A model generated the notes under the pieces. The model was not told where the DNA came from, ran no database searches, and saw only the letters and a list, made by a program, of their open reading frames with translations. Below, piece after piece: positions 7,375 to 16,318 of a DNA stretch of 64,000 nt; within the stretch, counting starts at the first letter, position 1, and each line of letters begins with the position of its first letter. The translations under genes were made by a program, and so were the position numbers. The stretch spans positions 1-64,000 of the forward strand of contig CAZRJK010000005.1 of the NCBI GenBank assembly GCA_964600615.1, given 5' to 3'. The DNA comes from RUG11198 sp964600615. GTDB taxonomy: Bacteria > Bacillota_I > Bacilli_A > RF39 > UBA660.

Positions 7375-8903
7375 TAATATAAACTCAAAGGATCAAATGG
7401 ATTTCCACTCAAGCCACCTCTAGAAGGATCTCCTCTCGAAGTAGCAAAGTGTAAATGTGTTCCACCATAAGGATTGTAACTAGTAGGAACAGGATATACT
7501 TCTCCAGAATTACCCATAGTACCAATCTTTTGGCCTCTAGCAACAACCTGACCAGGTTTAACTAATATAGTAGCTAAATGCATATAAGTACTATGATAAC
7601 CGCCAATATTATGATTAATAATTATATAATTACCTCTTCTACCATTACAACCTAAATAACCAGGAGTACAACCACCAGTAGCAGCAATAACCGTACCATT
7701 ATTAGCTGCATAAATAGCAGAACCATAACCAGGACCATATATATCTATAGCAGCATGCATAGTACCCCAACGATATCCATAATAAGTAGTAATTGTATAA
7801 GGAGTATCCGTAGGCCATGCCCAATAAGTCAAGTCTGCAATATGAGGAACTTCCTTATCTCCTTTAACTATAACCTGATCAACAGTAGGTTTCAATTCTG
7901 AAGAACTCAAAGTTTGCGTACTAGTAAGTTGTCCATTAATATATAAATATTCACGATTAACTCTATATAATCCTTTTTCACCAGGAGTCTCTATATATTC
8001 TGTCCCCCTTAACCTAGATTCATCATATTTTATAACAACACCAAAATTTTTTTCTTCATCCTTAACACCATTTACCTCGACAGCAATATCCAAAACAGGA
8101 TTAATTAAACCTACATTAACTACTTGACCAGAATAAAGTAAAATATTCTTACTATTAAAACCAGAATTAGCAAGCAAAAATTCTTGAACATTAAGCTTAT
8201 TAGCAACAGCAACTGATTCAACAGTATCACCCTCACGAACAACATAACTAGCCTGTTTTTCTGTAGTACCAAACAACAAATATTTAGCAAGTTCTGAAGA
8301 ATCATTAAATATCTCTTTATCAATAGAAATATAACCTTTCTTATAAGTAATTTTTTGATTTAAATCAATACTCTTAATAATACTACCAGTATCAACAATC
8401 TCTTTCTGTGTACTACTCATATAACTCTCATAATCTTTTTCATTTACAAAAGATTTAATTAAAGATATTAAAGCTTTATCAAATACTTCTTTACTAGTAA
8501 CATACAAATTTCTTGTTTCATAACCATCCCCTTCTTCCTTAGAAGAAATAGTAATAATAACACCCTTAATAGTAAATTGTTTTAACTTAACCATCTTCTT
8601 ATATATATAATCATTAGAATCGATATTATTGCCATAAGTAACTACTCTCTTAATAGAAACACCATTAGGCATATATACCTTATCTACTCCATATTTCTTC
8701 ATAACTGAAGCTTCTTTTCTATTTATATATGACTCAAAATCTTCTTTATCATCAACAGTGCCAACAACTTCCCCATCAACATATATATTATAAACATTAT
8801 TAGGTTCCCTATCATTATATTTAGTAAATCCTAATCCAAAAGCAAGAACACTTACTAAAATGATTATAATATAATAAGAAATTCTAAAGCCATTATTTTG
8901 CAC
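7374..8903 (-). CDS. Membrane-anchored M23 peptidase with LysM and G5-like domains
   Basis: 509 aa. An N-terminal membrane helix is followed by an extracellular stalk, a LysM-type segment (SYVVREGDTVESVAVANKL), a G5-like region (IETPGEKGLYRVNREY) and a C-terminal M23 endopeptidase. Catalytic/zinc residues are visible: H and D in MHAAID (about 383-387) and HLHF (about 481-484). It is probably a peptidoglycan endopeptidase. GTG 8903 is preferred because AGAGGG sits 8 bases upstream; the GTG at 8912 overlaps that site. It overlaps the dnaB end and the walJ start. Confidence 0.85.
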   Translation of the reverse strand: MQNNGFRISYYIIIILVSVLAFGLGFTKYNDREPNNVYNIYVDGEVVGTVDDKEDFESYINRKEASVMKKYGVDKVYMPNGVSIKRVVTYGNNIDSNDYIYKKMVKLKQFTIKGVIITISSKEEGDGYETRNLYVTSKEVFDKALISLIKSFVNEKDYESYMSSTQKEIVDTGSIIKSIDLNQKITYKKGYISIDKEIFNDSSELAKYLLFGTTEKQASYVVREGDTVESVAVANKLNVQEFLLANSGFNSKNILLYSGQVVNVGLINPVLDIAVEVNGVKDEEKNFGVVIKYDESRLRGTEYIETPGEKGLYRVNREYLYINGQLTSTQTLSSSELKPTVDQVIVKGDKEVPHIADLTYWAWPTDTPYTITTYYGYRWGTMHAAIDIYGPGYGSAIYAANNGTVIAATGGCTPGYLGCNGRRGNYIIINHNIGGYHSTYMHLATILVKPGQVVARGQKIGTMGNSGEVYPVPTSYNPYGGTHLHFATSRGDPSRGGLSGNPFDPLSLY

Positions 8904-10236
8904 TAATACCACCCTCTTTTTTTATCGATAAAAACGTTGAAGTCTTTTTCTTAAATAACATATCTATAGTTGCAATTGGTCCATTACGATGTTTTAATAT
9001 AATAATCTGAATAGGACTAGGAATACTATCATCAATAGGACCTTCAACATTAGGAGCATGAAGAGCAGCTACAATATCAGCATCCTGTTCAATAGAACCA
9101 GATTCCCTCAAATCACTAAGAACAGGCTTTTTATCTTCTCTTTTCTCAACATTTCTAGATAACTGAGACAAAGCAATAACAGGAACCTCTAATTCCAAAG
9201 CCATTGTCTTTAAACTCCTAGAAATTTCAGACACTTCCTGTTGTCTACTACCAGAATATCTATTAGAAGAATCAATTAACTGTAAATAGTCAATAACAAC
9301 TAAACCTAAACCCTCTCCCATCGTAGACAATCTTCTACATTTAGTTTTAATTTCACTAACCGTAACCCCACCAGCATCATGAAAATATATATTAGTATCA
9401 GCAAGCTGACTAATAGCTTCATTTACCCTTCTCCAATCATCATTTTCTAACTTACCAGTTTGTAATTTTTTATTATCTACTTGTCCCAAAGAACTAATCA
9501 TTCTCATAATTAACTGTTCAGCAGGCATCTCCAAAGAAAATATAGCAATATTCTTCTTAGTACTCTTAGCTGCAGCACAAGCAATATTTAAAGCAAAAGC
9601 TGTTTTACCTACAGCAGGACGAGCAGCTACTATAACCAATTGAGTAGGATTAAATCCATTAGTCAAATTATCTAAGTCAGCCATTCCGGAAGTAAGTCCC
9701 GTAATTTTTCCCTTGTTCTTAGATAATAACTCTAAATCACTTTGTGCTTTATCTAAAACATCTTTAACAGTTCTAAAATCACTAGTTCTAGTAGTTTTAG
9801 AAACATTTAATATACTTTTCTCAGCTTCTTCAACAACATCACTAATTTTTAAAGAACTATCATTAGCATTACTAATAATCTTAGTAGCTACCTCAATCAT
9901 TCGCCTTAAAGTATAATTACCAATAACAGAATCAATATAATAAGATATATTTGCTCCTGTAGCCACACTATTAATAACAGAATTTAAATATTCTACTCCC
10001 CCTATTTGTACCAAATATCCCTTATCAACAATCCTAGCCGTAACAGTACTAACATCAACAGGTTTCTTATCAAAATATAATTCCTGAATTACCTCAAATA
10101 TTTTACTATGACTATCTAAATAAAAAACCTCTTTTGAAACCTCTTCACAAGCCTTCTGTAAAGAATTATAAGACCAAAAAACAGACCCAATTAAAGCCTT
10201 TTCAGCCTCTATATTATGCGGTAATCCATTATTCAT
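8893..10236 (-). CDS. dnaB: Replicative DNA helicase DnaB/DnaC
   Basis: 447 aa hexameric helicase of the replication fork. The N-terminal domain opens PHNIEAEKALIGSVF, with a linker at about 150-180. The RecA-like domain has Walker A ARPAVGKT (205-212), FSLEMPAEQLIMRM, VIDYLQLID and SDLRESGSIEQDAD. No intein is present. It follows rplI by 8 bases, the common Firmicutes order rplI-dnaB. The name is dnaC in Bacillus nomenclature. Confidence 0.97.
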   Translation of the reverse strand: MNNGLPHNIEAEKALIGSVFWSYNSLQKACEEVSKEVFYLDSHSKIFEVIQELYFDKKPVDVSTVTARIVDKGYLVQIGGVEYLNSVINSVATGANISYYIDSVIGNYTLRRMIEVATKIISNANDSSLKISDVVEEAEKSILNVSKTTRTSDFRTVKDVLDKAQSDLELLSKNKGKITGLTSGMADLDNLTNGFNPTQLVIVAARPAVGKTAFALNIACAAAKSTKKNIAIFSLEMPAEQLIMRMISSLGQVDNKKLQTGKLENDDWRRVNEAISQLADTNIYFHDAGGVTVSEIKTKCRRLSTMGEGLGLVVIDYLQLIDSSNRYSGSRQQEVSEISRSLKTMALELEVPVIALSQLSRNVEKREDKKPVLSDLRESGSIEQDADIVAALHAPNVEGPIDDSIPSPIQIIILKHRNGPIATIDMLFKKKTSTFLSIKKEGGISAK

Positions 10237-10244
10237 AAGTACAC

Positions 10245-10685
10245 CTACTTCCCTGTTAATACAACCTTTATATCACAACTAACCTTCTTATGTAACTTAA
10301 TAGTAACATTATGATACCCTAAAGTATTCAAAGAATTATCTAAAGCAACCATCTTTCTATTAATATCAAAACCTTTCTTAGATAATTCTTCACATATTTG
10401 CTTACTACTAACAGAACCAAAAACCTTCCCATTATTTTCTTTAACAACAAATTCTAATGTAACATTACTTAACTTTTTAGCAACATCATTAGCCTTCTTA
10501 ATATCATTATCTTCCTTATTTTTAATATTTTCTAAATCCTTATTTAAAATATCAGAACTAGTTTTAGTATACTTAACAGCATAACCATTCTTTATTAAAA
10601 AATTAGTAGCATAACCATCACTAACTTCCTTAATCTCATTAACACGTCCTTGTTTCTTCAAATCCTTAATAAAAATTACTTTCAC
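10245..10685 (-). CDS. rplI: 50S ribosomal protein L9
   Basis: 146 aa. It starts MKVIFIKDLKKQGRVNEIKEVSDGYATNFLI-type, the conserved L9 N-domain with the long connecting helix (about 40-75) and C-terminal globular domain. The start is GTG at 10685, with RBS GGAGGGTGG. It leads the rplI-dnaB-M23-walJ-rlmH operon. Confidence 0.96.
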   Translation of the reverse strand: MKVIFIKDLKKQGRVNEIKEVSDGYATNFLIKNGYAVKYTKTSSDILNKDLENIKNKEDNDIKKANDVAKKLSNVTLEFVVKENNGKVFGSVSSKQICEELSKKGFDINRKMVALDNSLNTLGYHNVTIKLHKKVSCDIKVVLTGK

Positions 10686-10706
10686 AATACCACCCTCCTA
10701 TGGATA

Positions 10707-10735
10707 ATTATACTATAAATAATATTTTTAGTAAA
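10707..10735 (-). promoter_or_regulatory. rplI operon promoter
   Basis: TTTACT (10730-10735), 17-base spacer, TATAAT (10707-10712) on the minus strand, 22 bases before the GTG start. Confidence 0.65.
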
Positions 10736-10739
10736 GAAA

Positions 10740-10762
10740 AAGAACTAGTCAAACTAGTTCTT
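10740..10762 (-). terminator. Terminator of SpaA-type gene 1
   Basis: 10-bp stem AAGAACTAGT / ACTAGTTCTT with a 3-base loop, followed on the minus strand by a U-rich tract. It overlaps the C-terminal codons of the gene. Confidence 0.8.
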
Positions 10763-13531
10763 AACACTCTTTTTTCTAATTACATAAACATAAAGTAATG
10801 CGCCTAAAGATACAAAACCAAATACAGAAATAATTATAATTGGAAGCATACCAGTTTTAACTTCTTTAAGAGGTGCATCCTTCATCTCTACCTTATTATT
10901 TTTAAAACTCTTACCATCCTTATCAGTAACAGTACCATCATCATTCATCCTAAATAGAAGTGATTCTGCAGTAGAATATTTAGCAGGAGAAATCTTCTCA
11001 ACCAAATAATATAATCCAGCTGGAAGACCAACAATCTCTTTAGGCTTATCAGTAGAAACCCATTGTGCACGAGTACCATCATTAAGTAAAACTGGAATAC
11101 ATTCACCAGTATCTTTATTAACAACATACTTATCACTAGTAAATTTACTTTCTTCAGTCGCATCAGAATCTGTCTCAGTACTCTGTTCAGGAATTGACTC
11201 ATCAATTTCTCCAGCTACAACAGCTCTACAAATTGATATAGTAGCACCAGGAAGTTCTTTAGTAGTTGCCATATCAGTCTTACTAACAGTTACTTTATTT
11301 AAAGTATCTTTAACAACTACTATATCTCTAGATTCTTCTCCACTAGTAACCTTAGCAACAGTTTTACCAGTTACCTTACCATCAGCAGCAAGCTTAAATT
11401 CCACAGCAGTAGATATCTTGCTATATCCACTAGGAGCAATAGTTTCCACAATTGCATAATCCCCAGGAACTATTCCACGCCATATCTTAGGTGCAACTCC
11501 AGAAATCCATTTAACATTTTTATTATTAACCGTTTTAATAGGAGTACAATTTTCTTTATTAGATGTATAATCAGCCTTAGTACAAACTTTTAATTCAGCA
11601 CCAGGAACTTCATCATCGCCAGTAATAGCCCTTTTACTAATCTCAACTGTATTTTTAACATTAGTAACATCTATAGTCAAATTCTCACCATCAAAAGTAA
11701 ATAACGCATATGAATCATTATTACAATATTTAGCATTCACTTCTGTATTTTTATCATTAAAACATTTAGCACCAGATTCAACAATAGTAGTCTTAACGCA
11801 CTTACCCGATGTATCATTAAAAGTAAACCCGTTTTCAGTATCACAAGTTGCATGAGGCTCAGCTTGAGCAGGTTCTGGTATTATAGGATTATCAGGATCA
11901 TCAGGATTTTCAACAGGAGCAGGATTATCTTCTACACACATATTCGTAGATTCATTTAAAGTATATCCAGCATCACAAGTATTAACAGGATCAACTTCAC
12001 TAGTAGATGTACAATCATTAGTACCAGTTAAAGTTGCACCACCAGTACATTTCCAACTATGAGCTGAACAATATTCTAATGAATCATTATCTCCACCTAC
12101 AAGAATATATTCATCATCATTTTCCTTATAACAATTCTCACCTTTTCTAACAGTAGGTATATCAAATGTTGTCTTACTAGATATATATCCTCTTGGAACA
12201 GTAATCTCAGTTAATTCAAATCTTGAAAAATCATACTGCGTTGTAGTCACACCAGATTCCCAAGTAAATGTACCATCACCATCATCAGTTAGATTTACCG
12301 TAGAACCATTATATTTTAAACTAAAACTTGCGCCTTTTACAGGATTACCAGTTTCCTCATCAACTTTATTAATATTAAGACTATAACTATATTTTTTTGG
12401 TTCTGGTGTTGGTGTTGGCGTTGGTGTTGGTCCAGGTGTTGGTGTTGGCGTTGGTGTTGGTTTGGGATTTGGAACTACCACCGTCATAGATTTTCCAGTA
12501 TTACGAGTAATAGAAAATTCGCCAGGATAAACTAACCTTTGTTTACCAGCTTTATAAGTTCCACTATAATATAAATAAGATGTATAATATACATTACGAT
12601 TACTACCCTCAACTCTTATAGTTATCTTAGACTTAGCAATATTACTACCTTTTATATATAAAGTAAATAAATATTTTCCACCAGATATAGCACTTGTAAT
12701 ATCTTTATTACTTATACCATTTGCAGGATAACTTTTTCCATCTAAACTAACTTTAGCATTACTATTATTTGAAGTTATATTTAATTTATACGTAACAGGA
12801 GCTCCATATTGAGTAGTATTTAAATTAGAAACCTCTATTTTACTCACTGTCTTATAAATATATTCACCATTCTTTTTACTTTCAGACAAAGTAGGATTAC
12901 TACTAAATTTTGGAACAGCAAGTGAAGTAGCAGCAATACCAGCTTTATTATCAGTATAATACTTTTCAGCTTGCGTAATAGCATTTTTATATTTAGTTAA
13001 CAAATTAGGAAAGTTGCGGCTACCTTCAAGAGAACAACCTTTACAATTAGCCAAAAAATGATTAATACATACACCAACGTCAGCATAAATATTCTTTTCT
13101 ATCTTATTATCGGGATTAAGTATATGAGAAATAGCTCCAACAACAATAGCTCTCCTAGACATAGGATCCCAAGTAGATTCCCCATATTTATAATAATGTC
13201 CATTTTTATGAATACCTTTTATCCATTCAGCACAATATATAGCTCGATTTTTATTATTATAATTTATAAACTTTGCTTTTTCTACACCAGTATTACTCCC
13301 AGAACTACTAGTAATAGAGCCGGTATTTCTACTAAAATAAAACTTACCATTATTTAAGTATTTATAATAAAAATCATTTGGTACATCTACATATTCAATG
13401 GTATAACTATTACCATCACTAGAGAAACCAGTAATTCCAGTTCCAGTCTCTTCACCATAAGTAACTGCTATATTTACTACAAAAAGAGTTATAAAAAATA
13501 ATAATATATAGTTTACCTTTTTTCTAAACAT
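10754..13531 (-). CDS. Large SpaA-type surface pilin/adhesin (paralogue 1)
   Basis: 925 aa exported surface protein. In order: a signal peptide (about 1-26); an N-terminal domain with a YCAEW motif near residue 100 that resembles thioester/TQXA domains; a Thr-Pro spacer near 353-378; three SpaA/Cna-B-like domains at about 380-470, 640-740 and 745-880, with lysine motifs such as ISKRAITG and VSKTDMAT; and a Cys-rich insert between the first two. It ends EVKTG, a hydrophobic helix and RKKSVKN. The sorting-like motif is VKTG rather than LPxTG, and no sortase lies in the window. ATG 13531 is preferred (RBS 9 bases upstream). It has its own promoter and terminator and is paralogous to the next gene. 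Confidence 0.8.
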   Translation of the reverse strand: MFRKKVNYILLFFITLFVVNIAVTYGEETGTGITGFSSDGNSYTIEYVDVPNDFYYKYLNNGKFYFSRNTGSITSSSGSNTGVEKAKFINYNNKNRAIYCAEWIKGIHKNGHYYKYGESTWDPMSRRAIVVGAISHILNPDNKIEKNIYADVGVCINHFLANCKGCSLEGSRNFPNLLTKYKNAITQAEKYYTDNKAGIAATSLAVPKFSSNPTLSESKKNGEYIYKTVSKIEVSNLNTTQYGAPVTYKLNITSNNSNAKVSLDGKSYPANGISNKDITSAISGGKYLFTLYIKGSNIAKSKITIRVEGSNRNVYYTSYLYYSGTYKAGKQRLVYPGEFSITRNTGKSMTVVVPNPKPTPTPTPTPGPTPTPTPTPEPKKYSYSLNINKVDEETGNPVKGASFSLKYNGSTVNLTDDGDGTFTWESGVTTTQYDFSRFELTEITVPRGYISSKTTFDIPTVRKGENCYKENDDEYILVGGDNDSLEYCSAHSWKCTGGATLTGTNDCTSTSEVDPVNTCDAGYTLNESTNMCVEDNPAPVENPDDPDNPIIPEPAQAEPHATCDTENGFTFNDTSGKCVKTTIVESGAKCFNDKNTEVNAKYCNNDSYALFTFDGENLTIDVTNVKNTVEISKRAITGDDEVPGAELKVCTKADYTSNKENCTPIKTVNNKNVKWISGVAPKIWRGIVPGDYAIVETIAPSGYSKISTAVEFKLAADGKVTGKTVAKVTSGEESRDIVVVKDTLNKVTVSKTDMATTKELPGATISICRAVVAGEIDESIPEQSTETDSDATEESKFTSDKYVVNKDTGECIPVLLNDGTRAQWVSTDKPKEIVGLPAGLYYLVEKISPAKYSTAESLLFRMNDDGTVTDKDGKSFKNNKVEMKDAPLKEVKTGMLPIIIISVFGFVSLGALLYVYVIRKKSVKN
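12400..12470. repeat. Thr-Pro coding repeat in SpaA gene 1
   Basis: Tandem 6-base units encoding a TPTP spacer interrupted by GP. The same design occurs at 15240-15305 in the paralogue. Synonymous variation (ggtgtt/ggcgtt) suggests selection for the protein repeat. Confidence 0.8.
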
Positions 13532-13565
13532 AATCATACTCTCCTATCATAACTACTATAAATAA

Positions 13566-13594
13566 AGTATAACACACAATAAAAAAATTTACAA
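13566..13594 (-). promoter_or_regulatory. Promoter of SpaA-type gene 1
   Basis: TTGTAA (13589-13594), 17-base spacer ending TGT, TATACT (13566-13571): an extended -10 promoter almost identical in design to that of the paralogue. Confidence 0.75.
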
Positions 13595-13600
13595 TAGAAA

Positions 13601-13626
13601 AAAGAACTAAAACAAATTAGTTCTTT
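13601..13626 (-). terminator. Terminator of SpaA-type gene 2
   Basis: 10-bp stem AAAGAACTAA / TTAGTTCTTT with a 6-base loop, followed by U-rich sequence on the minus strand. It overlaps the gene's stop. Confidence 0.8.
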
Positions 13627-16229
13627 ATTACTCTTTTTCTATATTTTGGTGAATTAACATAATCTAAAATTCCCAAAGAAACAAAAGCTAAAATTGAAAT
13701 AATAATTATAGGTAACATACCAGTCTTAACCTCTTCGAGATGCTCATCCTTCATAACAAGCTTATTATTAGCTAGACTCTTACCATCTTTATCAGTAAGT
13801 TCACCAGTATCAGTCATCTTAAACAATATAGCTTCAGCAGTAGAATATCCCCTTGGTGCCGTTTTCTCAACCAAATAATAAGTTCCAGCAGGAAGTCCAG
13901 ATATAACTTTAGGTTTATCAGTAGATGTCCAAGTAGCATCAGTTCCATCCGCTAATTTAGCAGGAATACATTCACCATCCATATCTAAATCTAACTGAAC
14001 CTTAGTACCATCTACCTCAACCACAGAATCATCTTCAGTAGTAGGAGCAGTTCCATGCTCAGTATCTTTTTCATCTCCAGGCTCTAATCCTTCCTCTTCT
14101 GGAGCTTCTTCATAAACTTTTACAACCTCACAAATTGATATTGTAGCCCCAGGCAATTCCTTAGAAGTTGCTATATCAGTCTTACTAATAGTTAAATTAT
14201 TAAGCTGATTATTGATAACAAGATGATTATCAGTAACAGTAGTATTACCAGTTTTAACTTCACCATATTTATCCATCGTAAACTTAGTAGCAGTAGTAAC
14301 TAATTTATAACCAGCAGGAGGTACAGTTTCAATTAAATAATAAGTTCCAGCTTTAATACCACTAAATTCTTTTTCACTCTTACCAGAAGTCCAACTTAAT
14401 TTTACATCTTCAATTGTCTTAGCGGCTTCACATGATTCTTTATTACTATTATAAGTTGCTTCTGTGCAAATCTTTAACTTAGCTCCTTCAATTTCTTCAT
14501 CACCAGTAATAAGTTTTTTGCTAATCTTTAAATTAGTTTTCTTATTTGATCTAACAACAAATATACTACCATCATCTATTTCTACTTTCTCATAATCATC
14601 AGGATCCCTACAATAAGCATCCCAATCATCAGGATTATCAGAAGGAGCCATAGAAGAAAAATTATTATTGCTACCTAAAATTCCACATAATTTTTCAACC
14701 TCAACCTTACTAGTAGTTTCATCATCAGATGCAACACAACTCTCATCATAACCACTATAAGTAATTCTAGCAGTAGTTGGATCCAAAACTCTATTAGTTA
14801 CTGTAGTAGGTTCTCCACCCTCTTCAATAGGTGGAACCTCAACAACTTGATCCATATAATCAGTAGTTGTCTTCTTACAAGCATATTGTATATTAGTATT
14901 ACAATAATCCATACCAACCTCAGTGCCAGCAGCACTAGCACCGTTATAGTAGCACTTAACGCTATCCGCAGTATTTTTAGAAATAGTATAGCATGATTTA
15001 TTATCTACCGTAGTTTTACCTAAAGAATATCCATCTGGAGCTGTTGTTTCTGTAAAACAAAAGTTTTTACCATAAAACTGATCAGCATTTGCAGGCACAG
15101 GACCATAAGTATATGTAATTCTAGTACCATCAGAACTTGTAGTTCTTGTTAATTCAAGAGGTCCTTCATAAGTAAATTCAGCACCAGATAAAGCCTCTCC
15201 ATTTTCATCAGTTTTTAAAATTTCAATTTCATGTGTAACTGGAGCTGGTGTTGGTGTTGGCGTTGGTGTAGGACCAGGCGTTGGCGTTGGTGTTGGTGTT
15301 GGTGTTTTATTAACTTTAAAGTTAACAACATGCTTAGCACTAAAACTTTCATTTTTTGTCTTATAAATTAGTACTTTTTGAGCACTAGTTCTACAAAAAA
15401 CTTGACCCTTAGGATAAGATATTCTTACACTACCAGATAATTTAACAGAAAAATTAAGTGCACTTGCAGATGCATCAACACCAGTAACCTTAACATAATA
15501 AGCTTTAGTTTCAACACCAGATAAAGTAACCCCATCAACAGCAGTACATCCTGTACCAGTAGAACCAGTACACAGATAGGCATTTTGTCCAGATTTCAAT
15601 CCAGAAACCGAAAAAGAATAAGTAGGAGTAGAACCTAGATAAGTCTTTTTCAAACCTTTAAAAGTTACTTTTTCAGAAATAAATTGTTTATTAGCTTTTA
15701 ACTTTTTCATAGTTGCATTAGACAAAGTATGCCCCAAGTCCTTAGCAAAATTAGCATCGCTAGCAGCATCAATCTCTTCTGCTCTTCTTCTAGCCTCATC
15801 AACTATAGTTTTAATTGAAGGACTACCACCAGTAACTTCTGCACTACCAGGAACTTTTCTATAAAAAGCAGTATTTAAGGCTGCAACCTTATAAGCATAT
15901 TTCTTTTTCCAATCAAAGTCTTGCTGCATATTAACATATTTAATAATTTGACCAGCATGAATTAATTGAAAATCACTAAGAACTTTATCACAAGAAGTAT
16001 ACTTGCTTCCCCCAAAATTATCCGTAAATGCAATACAAAAAGCAACATCTCCATCACTAGTTGTTTTATAAGAAGTTCGATAATGGCTGGTTCTTTTTGC
16101 AGTTAAACCAAACTCCCTTAAAGAAACGTAACCGTTTTCATGAACATAAATTACTGATGCCAAAGCATTAATAGGCAACATAAAAAACACAATAAAAATA
16201 ATTAATAAATACTTAAACTTATACTTCAT
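13617..16229 (-). CDS. Large SpaA-type surface pilin/adhesin (paralogue 2)
   Basis: 870 aa exported protein with the same architecture as the gene at 10754. It has a signal peptide (1 to about 25), an N-terminal domain with an AFCIAF motif and further cysteines, and a TP-rich spacer near 308-330. Three SpaA/Cna-B-like domains follow (about 333-420, 565-670 and 680-840; motifs EILKTDENG, ISKKLITGDEEIEGA, ISKTDIATSKELPGA). It ends EVKTGMLPIIII, a membrane helix and a basic tail. The last two domains and the tail are clearly homologous to paralogue 1. It is probably wall- or membrane-anchored and stabilised by isopeptide bonds, which is family knowledge. Confidence 0.8.
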   Translation of the reverse strand: MKYKFKYLLIIFIVFFMLPINALASVIYVHENGYVSLREFGLTAKRTSHYRTSYKTTSDGDVAFCIAFTDNFGGSKYTSCDKVLSDFQLIHAGQIIKYVNMQQDFDWKKKYAYKVAALNTAFYRKVPGSAEVTGGSPSIKTIVDEARRRAEEIDAASDANFAKDLGHTLSNATMKKLKANKQFISEKVTFKGLKKTYLGSTPTYSFSVSGLKSGQNAYLCTGSTGTGCTAVDGVTLSGVETKAYYVKVTGVDASASALNFSVKLSGSVRISYPKGQVFCRTSAQKVLIYKTKNESFSAKHVVNFKVNKTPTPTPTPTPGPTPTPTPTPAPVTHEIEILKTDENGEALSGAEFTYEGPLELTRTTSSDGTRITYTYGPVPANADQFYGKNFCFTETTAPDGYSLGKTTVDNKSCYTISKNTADSVKCYYNGASAAGTEVGMDYCNTNIQYACKKTTTDYMDQVVEVPPIEEGGEPTTVTNRVLDPTTARITYSGYDESCVASDDETTSKVEVEKLCGILGSNNNFSSMAPSDNPDDWDAYCRDPDDYEKVEIDDGSIFVVRSNKKTNLKISKKLITGDEEIEGAKLKICTEATYNSNKESCEAAKTIEDVKLSWTSGKSEKEFSGIKAGTYYLIETVPPAGYKLVTTATKFTMDKYGEVKTGNTTVTDNHLVINNQLNNLTISKTDIATSKELPGATISICEVVKVYEEAPEEEGLEPGDEKDTEHGTAPTTEDDSVVEVDGTKVQLDLDMDGECIPAKLADGTDATWTSTDKPKVISGLPAGTYYLVEKTAPRGYSTAEAILFKMTDTGELTDKDGKSLANNKLVMKDEHLEEVKTGMLPIIIISILAFVSLGILDYVNSPKYRKRVIKN
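15240..15305. repeat. Thr-Pro coding repeat in SpaA gene 2
   Basis: Tandem 6-base units encoding the TP/GP spacer, matching the repeat at 12400-12470. Confidence 0.8.
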
Positions 16230-16255
16230 AAAATCACTCTACCTCTACTATGAAT

Positions 16256-16284
16256 AGTATAGCATAATAAAAATAAAAATACAA
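16256..16284 (-). promoter_or_regulatory. Promoter of SpaA-type gene 2
   Basis: TTGTAT (16279-16284), 17-base spacer ending TGC, TATACT (16256-16261). Confidence 0.75.
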
Positions 16285-16291
16285 CAAAAAA

Positions 16292-16318
16292 AGAAATAAA
16301 GATTATCTCTTTATTTCT
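16292..16318 (-). terminator. Terminator of the rimP-nusA-infB operon
   Basis: 11-bp stem AGAAATAAAGA / TCTTTATTTCT with a 5-base loop, followed by seven U on the minus strand. The infB stop codon lies in the loop. Confidence 0.85.

Noticed and set aside
12400..12470. Short tandem repeats as a possible CRISPR-like array
   Set aside because: They are 6-base units in frame coding for a Thr-Pro spacer, with no spacers.
13058..13357. 99-aa plus-strand frame
   Set aside because: It is antisense to SpaA gene 1, has no RBS, and its composition is that of AT-rich antisense.
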